Part shown: one piece after another, positions 58,451 through 64,000 of the stretch | Layout: each line of letters begins with the position of its first letter | Position numbering within the stretch: position 1 is the first letter of the stretch | DNA from: Scatosoma sp045533485 | GTDB lineage: Bacteria > Bacillota > Clostridia > Christensenellales > Borkfalkiaceae | Reading direction: 5' to 3' | DNA: 64,000 nucleotides | NCBI GenBank assembly: GCA_045533485.1 | Contig: JAZSHX010000043.1 | Span: forward strand, 5,859-69,858 | Notes under the pieces: model-generated | The model's input: the letters and a program-made list of their open reading frames with translations, nothing else | What the model was told of the DNA's origin: nothing | Databases searched by the model: none | Position numbers and translations under genes: made by a program

Positions 58451-59653
58451 ATGGAAAAAACAATTTGCGAGTTATTTGCTGGGGTTGGAGGTTTCCGCCT
58501 TGGCTTTGAAAGAAATTCCGACGAATGGGAAACAGTTTGGTTTTCCCAATGGGAACCAGATGCAGCTCGTCAATGGGCGCATGATTGCTATGTCCAACAT
58601 TTTGGTGATATCGACGATAATACAGGAATCGATATCGCTGAAGTTGATAAAACAAAAATCCCCAATCATTCTTTATTGGTGGGGGGGTTCCCTTGCCAAG
58701 ATTATTCTGTGGCTCATGGTCTAATTAACAATGAAGGTATAGAAGGTAAAAAAGGTGTTCTTTGGTGGCAAATAAGAGAAATCTTGATAACAAAGAATAG
58801 TCCTTTTGTTCTTCTTGAAAACGTGGATCGTTTGTTAAAATCTCCTGCAAAACAAAGAGGTCGTGACTTTGGAATTATGCTTGCATGTTTTGCGGAACTT
58901 GGATATTGCGTAGAATGGCGTGTGATTAATGCGGCTGAATATGGAGCCGCGCAAAGAAGACGGCGAATCTTTATTTTTGCGTATAAAAATACAACTGCTT
59001 ATTATCAAAAAATGAAAGATTATAAAGCCTCGGATATTTTATTTGAGAGGGGTTTTATGGTAAAAGCCTTCCCGTTATCTGGCTATTCTATGGTCAAACA
59101 AACGAAACTTAATTATAATAATATTCAGTCCATTTCGGACACTTTTCAATATGAATTTGAAAACACTGGTTATATGCGTGATGGTATTATTTCTACTGTT
59201 AACATCACTAGTGCCGAAGAAAAACCTATTCCCTTGCGTGCTCTTTTGGAAAAAGATGTCGAAGAATCTTTCTATGTAGAAGATAAAATAGAAAAATGGA
59301 GATATTTAAAAGGTGCAAAAAAGATTAATCGGCAAGCGAAAAGTGGGTTTAATTATATTTTTAGTGAAGGTCCTATTGCGTTTCCCGATAAATTGGAATT
59401 GCCGGCAAGAACAATGCTTACATCTGAAGGTACTTTAAATAGAAGTACACATGTAATTAAAGATCCGCAAACTAATCGATTAAGATTAATAACCCCTCTA
59501 GAAGCTGAAAGGATTCAAGGGTTTGATGATAATTGGACAAATACTGGAATGACTCTTCGTATGAGATATTTTTGTATGGGAAATTCCTTGGTTGTTCCTA
59601 TGATTACTCGCATGGCGGAAGTTTTATTTGATATTATTAACGATGAAGAATAG
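58451..59653 (+). CDS. DNA (cytosine-5) methyltransferase
   Basis: A 400-residue C5-methyltransferase. Motif I FAGVGGFRLGF (residues 9-19), the catalytic PCQ (81-83) in GGFPCQDYS, ENV (123-125), QRRRR (168-172), and motifs IX/X ITPLEAERIQGF and MGNSLVVPM are all in order. The target-recognition region lies at about 190-330. It begins 16 bases after the HNH gene and is the last gene of the operon. It should protect the host DNA from the nuclease partners. Target sequence is not readable by eye. Confidence 0.95.
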   Translation: MEKTICELFAGVGGFRLGFERNSDEWETVWFSQWEPDAARQWAHDCYVQHFGDIDDNTGIDIAEVDKTKIPNHSLLVGGFPCQDYSVAHGLINNEGIEGKKGVLWWQIREILITKNSPFVLLENVDRLLKSPAKQRGRDFGIMLACFAELGYCVEWRVINAAEYGAAQRRRRIFIFAYKNTTAYYQKMKDYKASDILFERGFMVKAFPLSGYSMVKQTKLNYNNIQSISDTFQYEFENTGYMRDGIISTVNITSAEEKPIPLRALLEKDVEESFYVEDKIEKWRYLKGAKKINRQAKSGFNYIFSEGPIAFPDKLELPARTMLTSEGTLNRSTHVIKDPQTNRLRLITPLEAERIQGFDDNWTNTGMTLRMRYFCMGNSLVVPMITRMAEVLFDIINDEE

Positions 59654-59758
59654 TGGATTGTTTTTTGTGCGAATTAAAGGGTGAGTGCGATTAAGCAGAA
59701 ATGAACACGCAAAGAGTCTGATTCTGTGTATCAGATTCACGATACGCATTCGATTTGA
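59654..59758. other. Short gap after the methyltransferase
   Basis: No gene was found. TCTGATTCTGTGTATCAGA (about 59716-59734) can form a weak hairpin without a T tract. Confidence 0.35.
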
Positions 59759-59887
59759 GTGCGTGAAGGACGCTTTGAAGTATTGAACACGGACGGCGAA
59801 CGTTTGTTAGAACCGATTCGTATATCTGAATTCGCACGCCATCCACGTGAGTATTTCAATTTGATTGTCGGAAAAATTAAGGAGTAA
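59759..59887 (+). pseudogene. Probable C-terminal gene remnant
   Basis: A 42-codon frame opened by GTG, with normal-looking protein sequence (RFEVLNTDGERLLEPIRISEF) and no ribosome site. It looks like the last part of a deleted gene. It ends 2 bases before the MazG-like gene and may still provide its ribosome site (AAGGAG). Confidence 0.4.
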
Positions 59888-59889
59888 TA

Positions 59890-60210
59890 ATGAACAAGAT
59901 AATCTATAACAAGCTTGTGCGAGATAAAATTCCTGAGATAATTGAAGTGTCGGGGAAGAGGTGTGAAATAGAGATATTGTCTGATGAAGAGTATCTTCAA
60001 ATGCTTGATAAGAAATTAGATGAAGAGCTTGCGGAGTATCATCAAGAGCAAAATATTGAAGAACTTGCTGACCTTTTAGAAGTGCTTTATGCGACAGCAA
60101 AAGCAAAAGGATATTCTATTGAAGAGCTAAACCATGTACGCGTTGAAAAGCAAAAAGTACGTGGTGGATTTGAAGGGAAAATCTTATTGAAGGAAGTTGC
60201 TGAGCATTAA
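59890..60210 (+). CDS. MazG-like nucleoside triphosphate pyrophosphohydrolase
   Basis: A 106-residue all-alpha NTP pyrophosphohydrolase. LVRDKIPEIIE and the acidic cluster LDEELAEYHQEQNIEELADLLEVLYATA (ExxE...ExxD) form the metal site, the pattern of phosphoribosyl-ATP or housecleaning pyrophosphatases. AAGGAGTAATA precedes its ATG. Members hydrolyse abnormal nucleotides; in an element with defence genes it may also limit phage nucleotides. Confidence 0.85.
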   Translation: MNKIIYNKLVRDKIPEIIEVSGKRCEIEILSDEEYLQMLDKKLDEELAEYHQEQNIEELADLLEVLYATAKAKGYSIEELNHVRVEKQKVRGGFEGKILLKEVAEH

Positions 60211-60275
60211 ATAAAGATTTTTATTAAAAAAATAAAAACTTTTCAAAAAAATTTAAAAAATGCACGAACAAATGT

Positions 60276-60304
60276 TTGACTTTTGTTGAAAATGGGTATA
60301 TAAT
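60276..60304 (+). promoter_or_regulatory. Strong promoter of a non-coding RNA
   Basis: TTGACT (60276-60281), 17 bases, TATAAT (60299-60304). Confidence 0.8.
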
Positions 60305-60310
60305 AGGTGT

Positions 60311-60495
60311 ACGCTGAGTTATTAGCGGCGTTTTACAATTGAATATTGCATACGTTAAGCAGTTCTGCGGAGATGAAGTATCCGCAGCGGTGACGATCCC
60401 TGTTTTGTATTAGTATGGCTTTGATATTGGCTTAAAAAATATCCCGTGGCGCACTACGAATAACTTTATGTTACTCGGAGTGCGCCCTTTTTTAT
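60311..60495 (+). ncRNA. Probable small RNA upstream of the replication gene
   Basis: About 185 bases between a strong promoter and an intrinsic terminator, without an ORF with a ribosome site. TGCGGA-GATGAAG-TATCCGCA forms an inner hairpin, and GCAGCGGTGACGATCCCTG is the loop-rich middle. It does not resemble 6S, SRP, tmRNA or RNase P as far as I can see. It may be a replication-control RNA or a structured RNA of the element. Confidence 0.5.
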
Positions 60496-60497
60496 TG
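60448..60497 (+). terminator. Terminator of the small RNA
   Basis: GGCGCACTACGAATAAC pairs with GTTACTCGGAGTGCGCC (15 of 17), followed by TTTTTTATT. Confidence 0.85.
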
Positions 60498-60498
60498 C

Positions 60499-60748
60499 AA
60501 AATTTCGAATTTGATGAAATTTTGGTGAAATTTTCTTAAAAACGTCGAACTTTTCAAAAAAAGTGTCCTTGGAATAGTAAGGGAGTGTTGTGCAATACGA
60601 CAAAAACTGTCTAAGACAAAATTCGTCGTAGACGGCTTAAAAAAGAGTTGTTATAATAATTTCGGTTCTAAAACGCAAGTCGGTGCGTCCAAGTAGGCAA
60701 AGCGTTTTGGATAAATAAAAAATTTATAAAAGGAGGTAGGACAAGCTT
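60499..60748. other. Non-coding region before rep
   Basis: No gene. TAGACG-17-TATAAT (60629-60657) is a weak promoter candidate for rep, and AAAGGAGGTAGG just before 60749 is the ribosome site. This region may contain the double-strand origin, but I cannot identify a nick site. Confidence 0.45.
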
Positions 60749-61891
60749 ATGATAAACGAAGAATGGCAAAAGCGCATTGATGAGTTTAATAGCTGGGATA
60801 ATGATATGATTATCCCAGGAAAGCTAACGAACGATGGTGCGCATAACGTTTGGATAGAGGAAACGAGAAATCCTCGAGGTAAGCGGCGCAAAAAGTATGC
60901 CGAGCCCAAGGTCAAAGTGGACGTAATGACCTTGGAAACGGCAAAGAACGTACAGAAAAAGAAGGAGGTGATAGAAGAAAATGCTGATACGGAATCGAGG
61001 CCACCCGGCGAAGAAATAGAGCAAGAAAACGATGAAATTACAGCCGATTTTGACGATGATAAAGAAGTAATCGACGAACGTAAAAGCGATGAAAAAACAC
61101 CGCTGGAAACGCGTTTAATGACACTACGCGAGGTGTTTGACGAACTTTATGACAGCTATTACGAAATGAAGTTTAAGCCAAAGCGAAAAGCTTTATTGAC
61201 GGCGATGGCACCTTATTTTGATGATAGGAAAAGGACGATAGAATTTGTAGAAGAAAATCTTCTGCGAAGAAGGCATAATAACGGTGCGCGGTACTTACGA
61301 GCATTGAGGAAATGTTGTCTAAATCGATTTAATTACTTCGTAACGTTTACGTATGATGATGAGAAAATGGATAGAGAACAATTTAAGAAAAAGTTGAAGG
61401 CATATTTGAAGAATAAAGTCAATCGAGATAATTGGAAATATTTCGGCGTATGGGAAGGCTGGGACGGTAAAAAACGATTGCATTTTCATGCATTGATGTA
61501 CATTCCAGACGGAACTATGCCAGGCGAATTGGTGAAAATGACGAGTTATAATACAAGTAAAAAGAGAAAACAAACGGTTATAGCAAATACGGAGTTTAAT
61601 GAGAAATTTGGAAGGTCCAGTATAGAAGAAATCATCGTATATGAACAAGATAAAGCCTATAATTACGTATTAAAATATTTGAATAAGGGAGGCAAATCGA
61701 TGGTGTCTAAGAATTGCCCGACTTTTATAAAGGGATATGTACAAAAGAGTCAATTGGTGTTTCCGATGCAAACGGAGCATAAATATTTTATGAATCCGCA
61801 AGCGGAAGTAATTATGTTGACGGGAGAAATTACGCGAGTAGACGAGGAACGGCCCCAAGAGGCATTGCCAAACGCTACAACGTGCAATTAA
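60749..61891 (+). CDS. HUH rolling-circle replication initiator
   Basis: A 380-residue protein. After an acidic, low-complexity N-terminus (about 60-120) comes the HUH nuclease: motif 1 YFVTFTYDD (about 196-204), HUH motif RLHFHALMY with HFH at 245-247, and the tyrosine motif YNYVLKYLNK (304-313). These are the three motifs of plasmid and phage rolling-circle initiators. AAGGAGG precedes the ATG. It may cut the element's origin and, with the integrase, enable an extrachromosomal stage. Confidence 0.8.
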   Translation: MINEEWQKRIDEFNSWDNDMIIPGKLTNDGAHNVWIEETRNPRGKRRKKYAEPKVKVDVMTLETAKNVQKKKEVIEENADTESRPPGEEIEQENDEITADFDDDKEVIDERKSDEKTPLETRLMTLREVFDELYDSYYEMKFKPKRKALLTAMAPYFDDRKRTIEFVEENLLRRRHNNGARYLRALRKCCLNRFNYFVTFTYDDEKMDREQFKKKLKAYLKNKVNRDNWKYFGVWEGWDGKKRLHFHALMYIPDGTMPGELVKMTSYNTSKKRKQTVIANTEFNEKFGRSSIEEIIVYEQDKAYNYVLKYLNKGGKSMVSKNCPTFIKGYVQKSQLVFPMQTEHKYFMNPQAEVIMLTGEITRVDEERPQEALPNATTCN

Positions 61892-61918
61892 AGAACAAAA
61901 ATTTCGATGAAAAGTCAT

Positions 61919-61978
61919 CGGCAAAAAATATCGCGCCCAATCGCCAAGCGGTTTAGCGGCGATGGGCGGGTTTTGCCG
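61919..61978. other. Large hairpin 1, possible replication origin
   Basis: CGGCAAAA (61919-61926) pairs with TTTTGCCG (61971-61978) and encloses CGCCCAATCGCC/GGCGATGGGCG. GC-rich in an AT-rich element and placed right after rep, where single-strand origins of rolling-circle plasmids often lie. Confidence 0.5.
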
Positions 61979-62011
61979 ATTTCAGTCGATTTGTTTTGTT
62001 GCAGTGGAGTG

Positions 62012-62076
62012 GCGCAGAATGTGCCATTCGGCGCCGCGTAGCGGCGACGACTTGTATAATATGGCACATTCTGCGC
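62012..62076. other. Large hairpin 2, possible replication origin
   Basis: GCGCAGAATGTGCCAT (62012-62027) and ATGGCACATTCTGCGC (62061-62076) are perfect 16-base arms; CGCCGC-GTA-GCGGCG (62032-62046) is an inner stem. No T tract follows, so it is not a terminator. Confidence 0.55.
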
Positions 62077-62171
62077 TCATTTGACAAAAAATCGTGTTTT
62101 TATGAGCACAAAACATAGTGTTGCGGTCACTTAAAATCGCAAAAAAATACTAAAATCTTAGGAGAAAAATT

Positions 62172-62372
62172 ATGTTATCAGCAATACAAAATAATGAAAA
62201 ATTTTACTTGACTTTTTGGGGAATGCCATTTTATAATGGTATTAGCCTCAGAAAACAAAAGGCTTTCGCGCCTTACTCTGAAACGGAAAAATCCCTTGGG
62301 TGGAATGTTTTCAGCCTATTTTTCCGCGGAAAAGGAGGTGTGAAACGGCGAATGTTTATTTGTCGGATTTAA
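62172..62372 (+). CDS. Small ORF upstream of the integrase
   Basis: A 66-residue frame with a good ribosome site (TAGGAGAAAAATT) that ends 8 bases before the integrase ATG. It is not recognisably excisionase-like. It could be a short partner gene or a translational leader controlling the integrase. Confidence 0.4.
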   Translation: MLSAIQNNEKFYLTFWGMPFYNGISLRKQKAFAPYSETEKSLGWNVFSLFFRGKGGVKRRMFICRI

Positions 62373-62380
62373 TAAGGAGG

Positions 62381-63628
62381 ATGACGGATAAAGAATTAAA
62401 GAAACTTTTAAACGGGGTGCAGTACATACCCAATGAGGGTGAGCGCGATGAGATAACGCAAATCATTTTGAAAGCTGCGTCTGAAAGCCTAACCCTTAAA
62501 AAACTGAAAAAAATGACACTCCCCTCGGGGAAAGGGCAAGTGTCGGATGACGTAAGCAAAATCGGGAATCGCGGATTTATCAAATTCAGTAAAAAGGAGA
62601 TAAATAAGATGCCCGAAAGATATCAAAAAATTTTTATACTTGACGATAAAATGGTGAGTTTCCGTTTTCATAACGGTTCCTATCACGCAAGATATCGTCG
62701 CGACGGTTACAACATAGAAGTGTGCGCCAAGACCTTCGTTTTGATGAAGGACAAGTTCATAGCGAAATTAAATTCGCTGGAGCGAGAACGCTCGTTAAAT
62801 CAATTCCCGACGTTTGGTGAATTTTTAACCGATTGGCTTGCCGTTAAAAAGAGAACGGTCAAGGAAAGTACGCACAAAAGCTACGTTGGAATCTGTGAAC
62901 ACAACTTAATGCCACGGTTTGGCTCGTTGCCGCTAAATGAAGTTACTCGAAAGGTGGTTCAAGAGTTTATTTTTGAACTTACCGACGCTGGGAAGAATCG
63001 AACGGCACATAAAATCGTACAGCTCATGACGGCGGTATTTAACGTTGCTGTGGAAGATTATCCAAACCTTCGCACGCCGATGACGAAAATCGTTCTTACG
63101 CACTATGAAGCGAAGAAAGGCAGCGCGTTGTCGAAGGACGAGGAAAGACAACTGATTGAATACTGCAAGGCGAACCCGAATTATCAAGGAAATGCAGCAA
63201 TGCTTCTCTTGATGTATACGGGAATGCGCGTAGGCGAATTGGAAACGATGTACCGCGAAGGCGATTACGTTTATTGCGAATCGGAAAAAATTCGTCGTGG
63301 TCGCAAACAGGTTATCCGCAAGATACCCATTTCGCCGATGCTGAAACGCGTGTTGTCGATGATTGATTTCGACCTTGTAAAACGGACGAATAGATCTACG
63401 ATTCGCGATTCGTTGAAGCGAGTGTTCCCCGAAAGACATATTCACGAGTTCCGTTATACTTTTATAACGAGAGCAAAAGAATGTGGAGTCAATCCCGAAG
63501 TCGTAATGCTTTGGGCGGGACATGAATCGGATAGCGACGTAAAAACGAGCAAAGTGGATAGAGGGTATACGACGTACTCGGAAGAGTATTTGCTCTCGGA
63601 AATTAACAAAATCAGTTACGATTTGTGA
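62381..63628 (+). CDS. int: Tyrosine integrase of the element
   Basis: A 415-residue tyrosine recombinase. The start at 62381 (MTDKELKK) has AAGGAGG immediately before the ATG with no spacer, so the true start is uncertain. The N-terminal 100 residues are unusual; the core-binding domain spans about 170-260. Catalytic residues are the arginine of TGMRVGELE, HEFRYTF (H-x-x-R), the histidine of WAGHES and a tyrosine in RGYTTYS. It lies 140 bases from the right tRNA fragment, as expected when the attachment site adjoins int. Confidence 0.9.
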   Translation: MTDKELKKLLNGVQYIPNEGERDEITQIILKAASESLTLKKLKKMTLPSGKGQVSDDVSKIGNRGFIKFSKKEINKMPERYQKIFILDDKMVSFRFHNGSYHARYRRDGYNIEVCAKTFVLMKDKFIAKLNSLERERSLNQFPTFGEFLTDWLAVKKRTVKESTHKSYVGICEHNLMPRFGSLPLNEVTRKVVQEFIFELTDAGKNRTAHKIVQLMTAVFNVAVEDYPNLRTPMTKIVLTHYEAKKGSALSKDEERQLIEYCKANPNYQGNAAMLLLMYTGMRVGELETMYREGDYVYCESEKIRRGRKQVIRKIPISPMLKRVLSMIDFDLVKRTNRSTIRDSLKRVFPERHIHEFRYTFITRAKECGVNPEVVMLWAGHESDSDVKTSKVDRGYTTYSEEYLLSEINKISYDL

Positions 63629-63769
63629 AAAATTCACAAAAATTAGCATTTTAGGCTTAAAAGTGGTGAAAAATGCCTTAAAAACGGCAAAAAATGGCGA
63701 TTTTCTTTCCCCAATTTTTCCCCAAAGTCAAGAAAATGGGGTAAAACCCGAAGATTTTACCCCAAATTC
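63629..63769. other. Gap between integrase and right attachment site
   Basis: AT-rich with no gene. TGGGGTAAAACC...GGTTTTACCCCA-like complementarity around 63737-63762 may terminate the integrase transcript or a tRNA-directed transcript. Confidence 0.4.
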
Positions 63770-63826
63770 TGGTGCCGCTGGCCGGACTTGAACCGGCACG
63801 AACTCTCGTTCGAGGGCTTTTAAGGC
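63770..63826 (-). pseudogene. tRNA-Leu(UAA) 3' half: right attachment site
   Basis: On the minus strand: anticodon loop CTTAAAAG, variable arm CGAACGAGAGTTCG, T arm GCCGGTTCAAGTCCGGC, acceptor ending GGCACCA. Like the left fragment it lacks a 5' half. Its acceptor and variable arm differ from the left copy, so it came from a different tRNA-Leu version or was brought in by an element. Confidence 0.75.
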
Positions 63827-64000
63827 TAACGCACGCTTTTTTGGAAAAATTTCGAAGTCAACAAAAAGTGCAAAAATGGGGCAATTTTGCATGAAAACTA
63901 TATCAAAAAGTCCCAAAATATACAATCCGCGTGCAACCCCGATTTTGTTCAAAAATTACACTTTCCCCAAGTTTCCCCACGATAAAATTCACGCTTTTTA
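63827..64000. other. Start of a second, related element end
   Basis: No gene. It resembles 45086-45260 base for base in many stretches (GAAAACTATAT, CACTTTCCCC), with the same order relative to its tRNA fragment. The sequence runs off the window. Confidence 0.55.

Larger units (their letters stand above)
45086..63825. mobile_element. Integrated plasmid-like element in tRNA-Leu
   Basis: About 18.7 kb between two tRNA-Leu(UAA) 3' fragments (45026-45085 and 63770-63826). The fragments share a 22-base core around TGGCCGGACTTGAACCGG and also GGCTAA-type flanks. The interior is AT-richer than the backbone, carries a tyrosine integrase beside the right site, an HUH replication initiator, and defence or toxin-antitoxin cargo. 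No conjugation or phage structural genes are seen. It may move as an integrative, rolling-circle-capable element. Confidence 0.8.

Noticed and set aside
60320..60420. A known RNA such as tmRNA, 6S or SRP in the small-RNA region
   Set aside because: None of the conserved signature sequences for those RNAs were seen.
61919..62076. Large hairpins after rep as ordinary terminators
   Set aside because: The second has no T tract and both are too long and GC-rich; an origin role fits better.

Overview
The window reads as one contig from a low-to-moderate GC Gram-positive bacterium, most likely an uncultured gut-type member of the Clostridia. The reasons are strong AGGAGG-type ribosome binding sites, TTGACA-17-TATAAT promoters, an ilv/leu operon with the short clostridial LeuC/LeuD pair, rpsB-tsf, obgE-yhbY, a DUF1292 protein tied to RuvX, and many sugar-processing genes. 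No rRNA, intact tRNA, CRISPR array or insertion sequence was found.

Backbone, 1 to about 45,025. Positions 1-8512 hold a branched-chain amino-acid cluster: the end of ilvD, leuC, leuD, a TIM-barrel glycosidase-like gene, leuB, a DUF815 ATPase, ilvA and ridA. Positions 8599-12644 hold a cell-surface glycan operon: a FlaA1/CapD-type dehydratase lacking its membrane domain, then an 899-residue fusion of an O-antigen-ligase-like membrane protein to a glycolipid glycosyltransferase. Next come a gene of unknown function, a tandem-HTH protein, a small membrane protein and a RuvX-DUF1292 reading frame. A heterodimeric ABC exporter (15814-19307) sits behind a structured leader with a tiny upstream ORF and a terminator. 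A lipoprotein, rpsB-tsf with a probable S2 autoregulatory leader, obgE, yhbY, grpE, an HTH repressor with a zinc-ribbon membrane protein, an SDR and a GNAT follow. Positions 27276-41983 are rich in carbohydrate genes: GH20, GH63-like, manA, a nagA-nagB-Gfo/Idh operon and two AraC regulators. A FAD dehydrogenase, SPFH/NfeD and a DUF6512 protein lie among them. The backbone ends with a YeiH transporter, a flavin reductase, a nucleotide kinase and an isochorismatase-like hydrolase.

Integrated element, about 45,086-63,825. It is bounded by two fragments of the 3' half of tRNA-Leu(UAA) on the minus strand and is visibly AT-richer. A tyrosine integrase lies beside the right fragment, and an HUH rolling-circle initiator sits inside with large hairpins and a probable small RNA, so this looks like an integrated plasmid-like element. 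Cargo: an AbiE-like winged-helix/nucleotidyltransferase pair, a metallophosphatase, a sigma-like factor, an HTH plus ASCH-PIN-GNAT-PUA plus ASCH module partly framed by a 27-bp direct repeat, and a MazG-like pyrophosphohydrolase. The centrepiece is a six-gene operon (53538-59653): a Cro-like controller, a ParB-like protein, an SNF2 helicase, a MutH/Sau3AI-like nuclease, an HNH nuclease and a C5-cytosine methyltransferase. I regard it as the best candidate for a little-described defence system. Sequence right of the second tRNA fragment resembles sequence right of the first, so a second related element probably starts at the window end.

A short dispersed motif (CAGGTATGCGTTGAA / CCATGTACGCGTTGAA type) recurs at gene boundaries in both backbone and element; two copies form perfect or near-perfect terminator hairpins.
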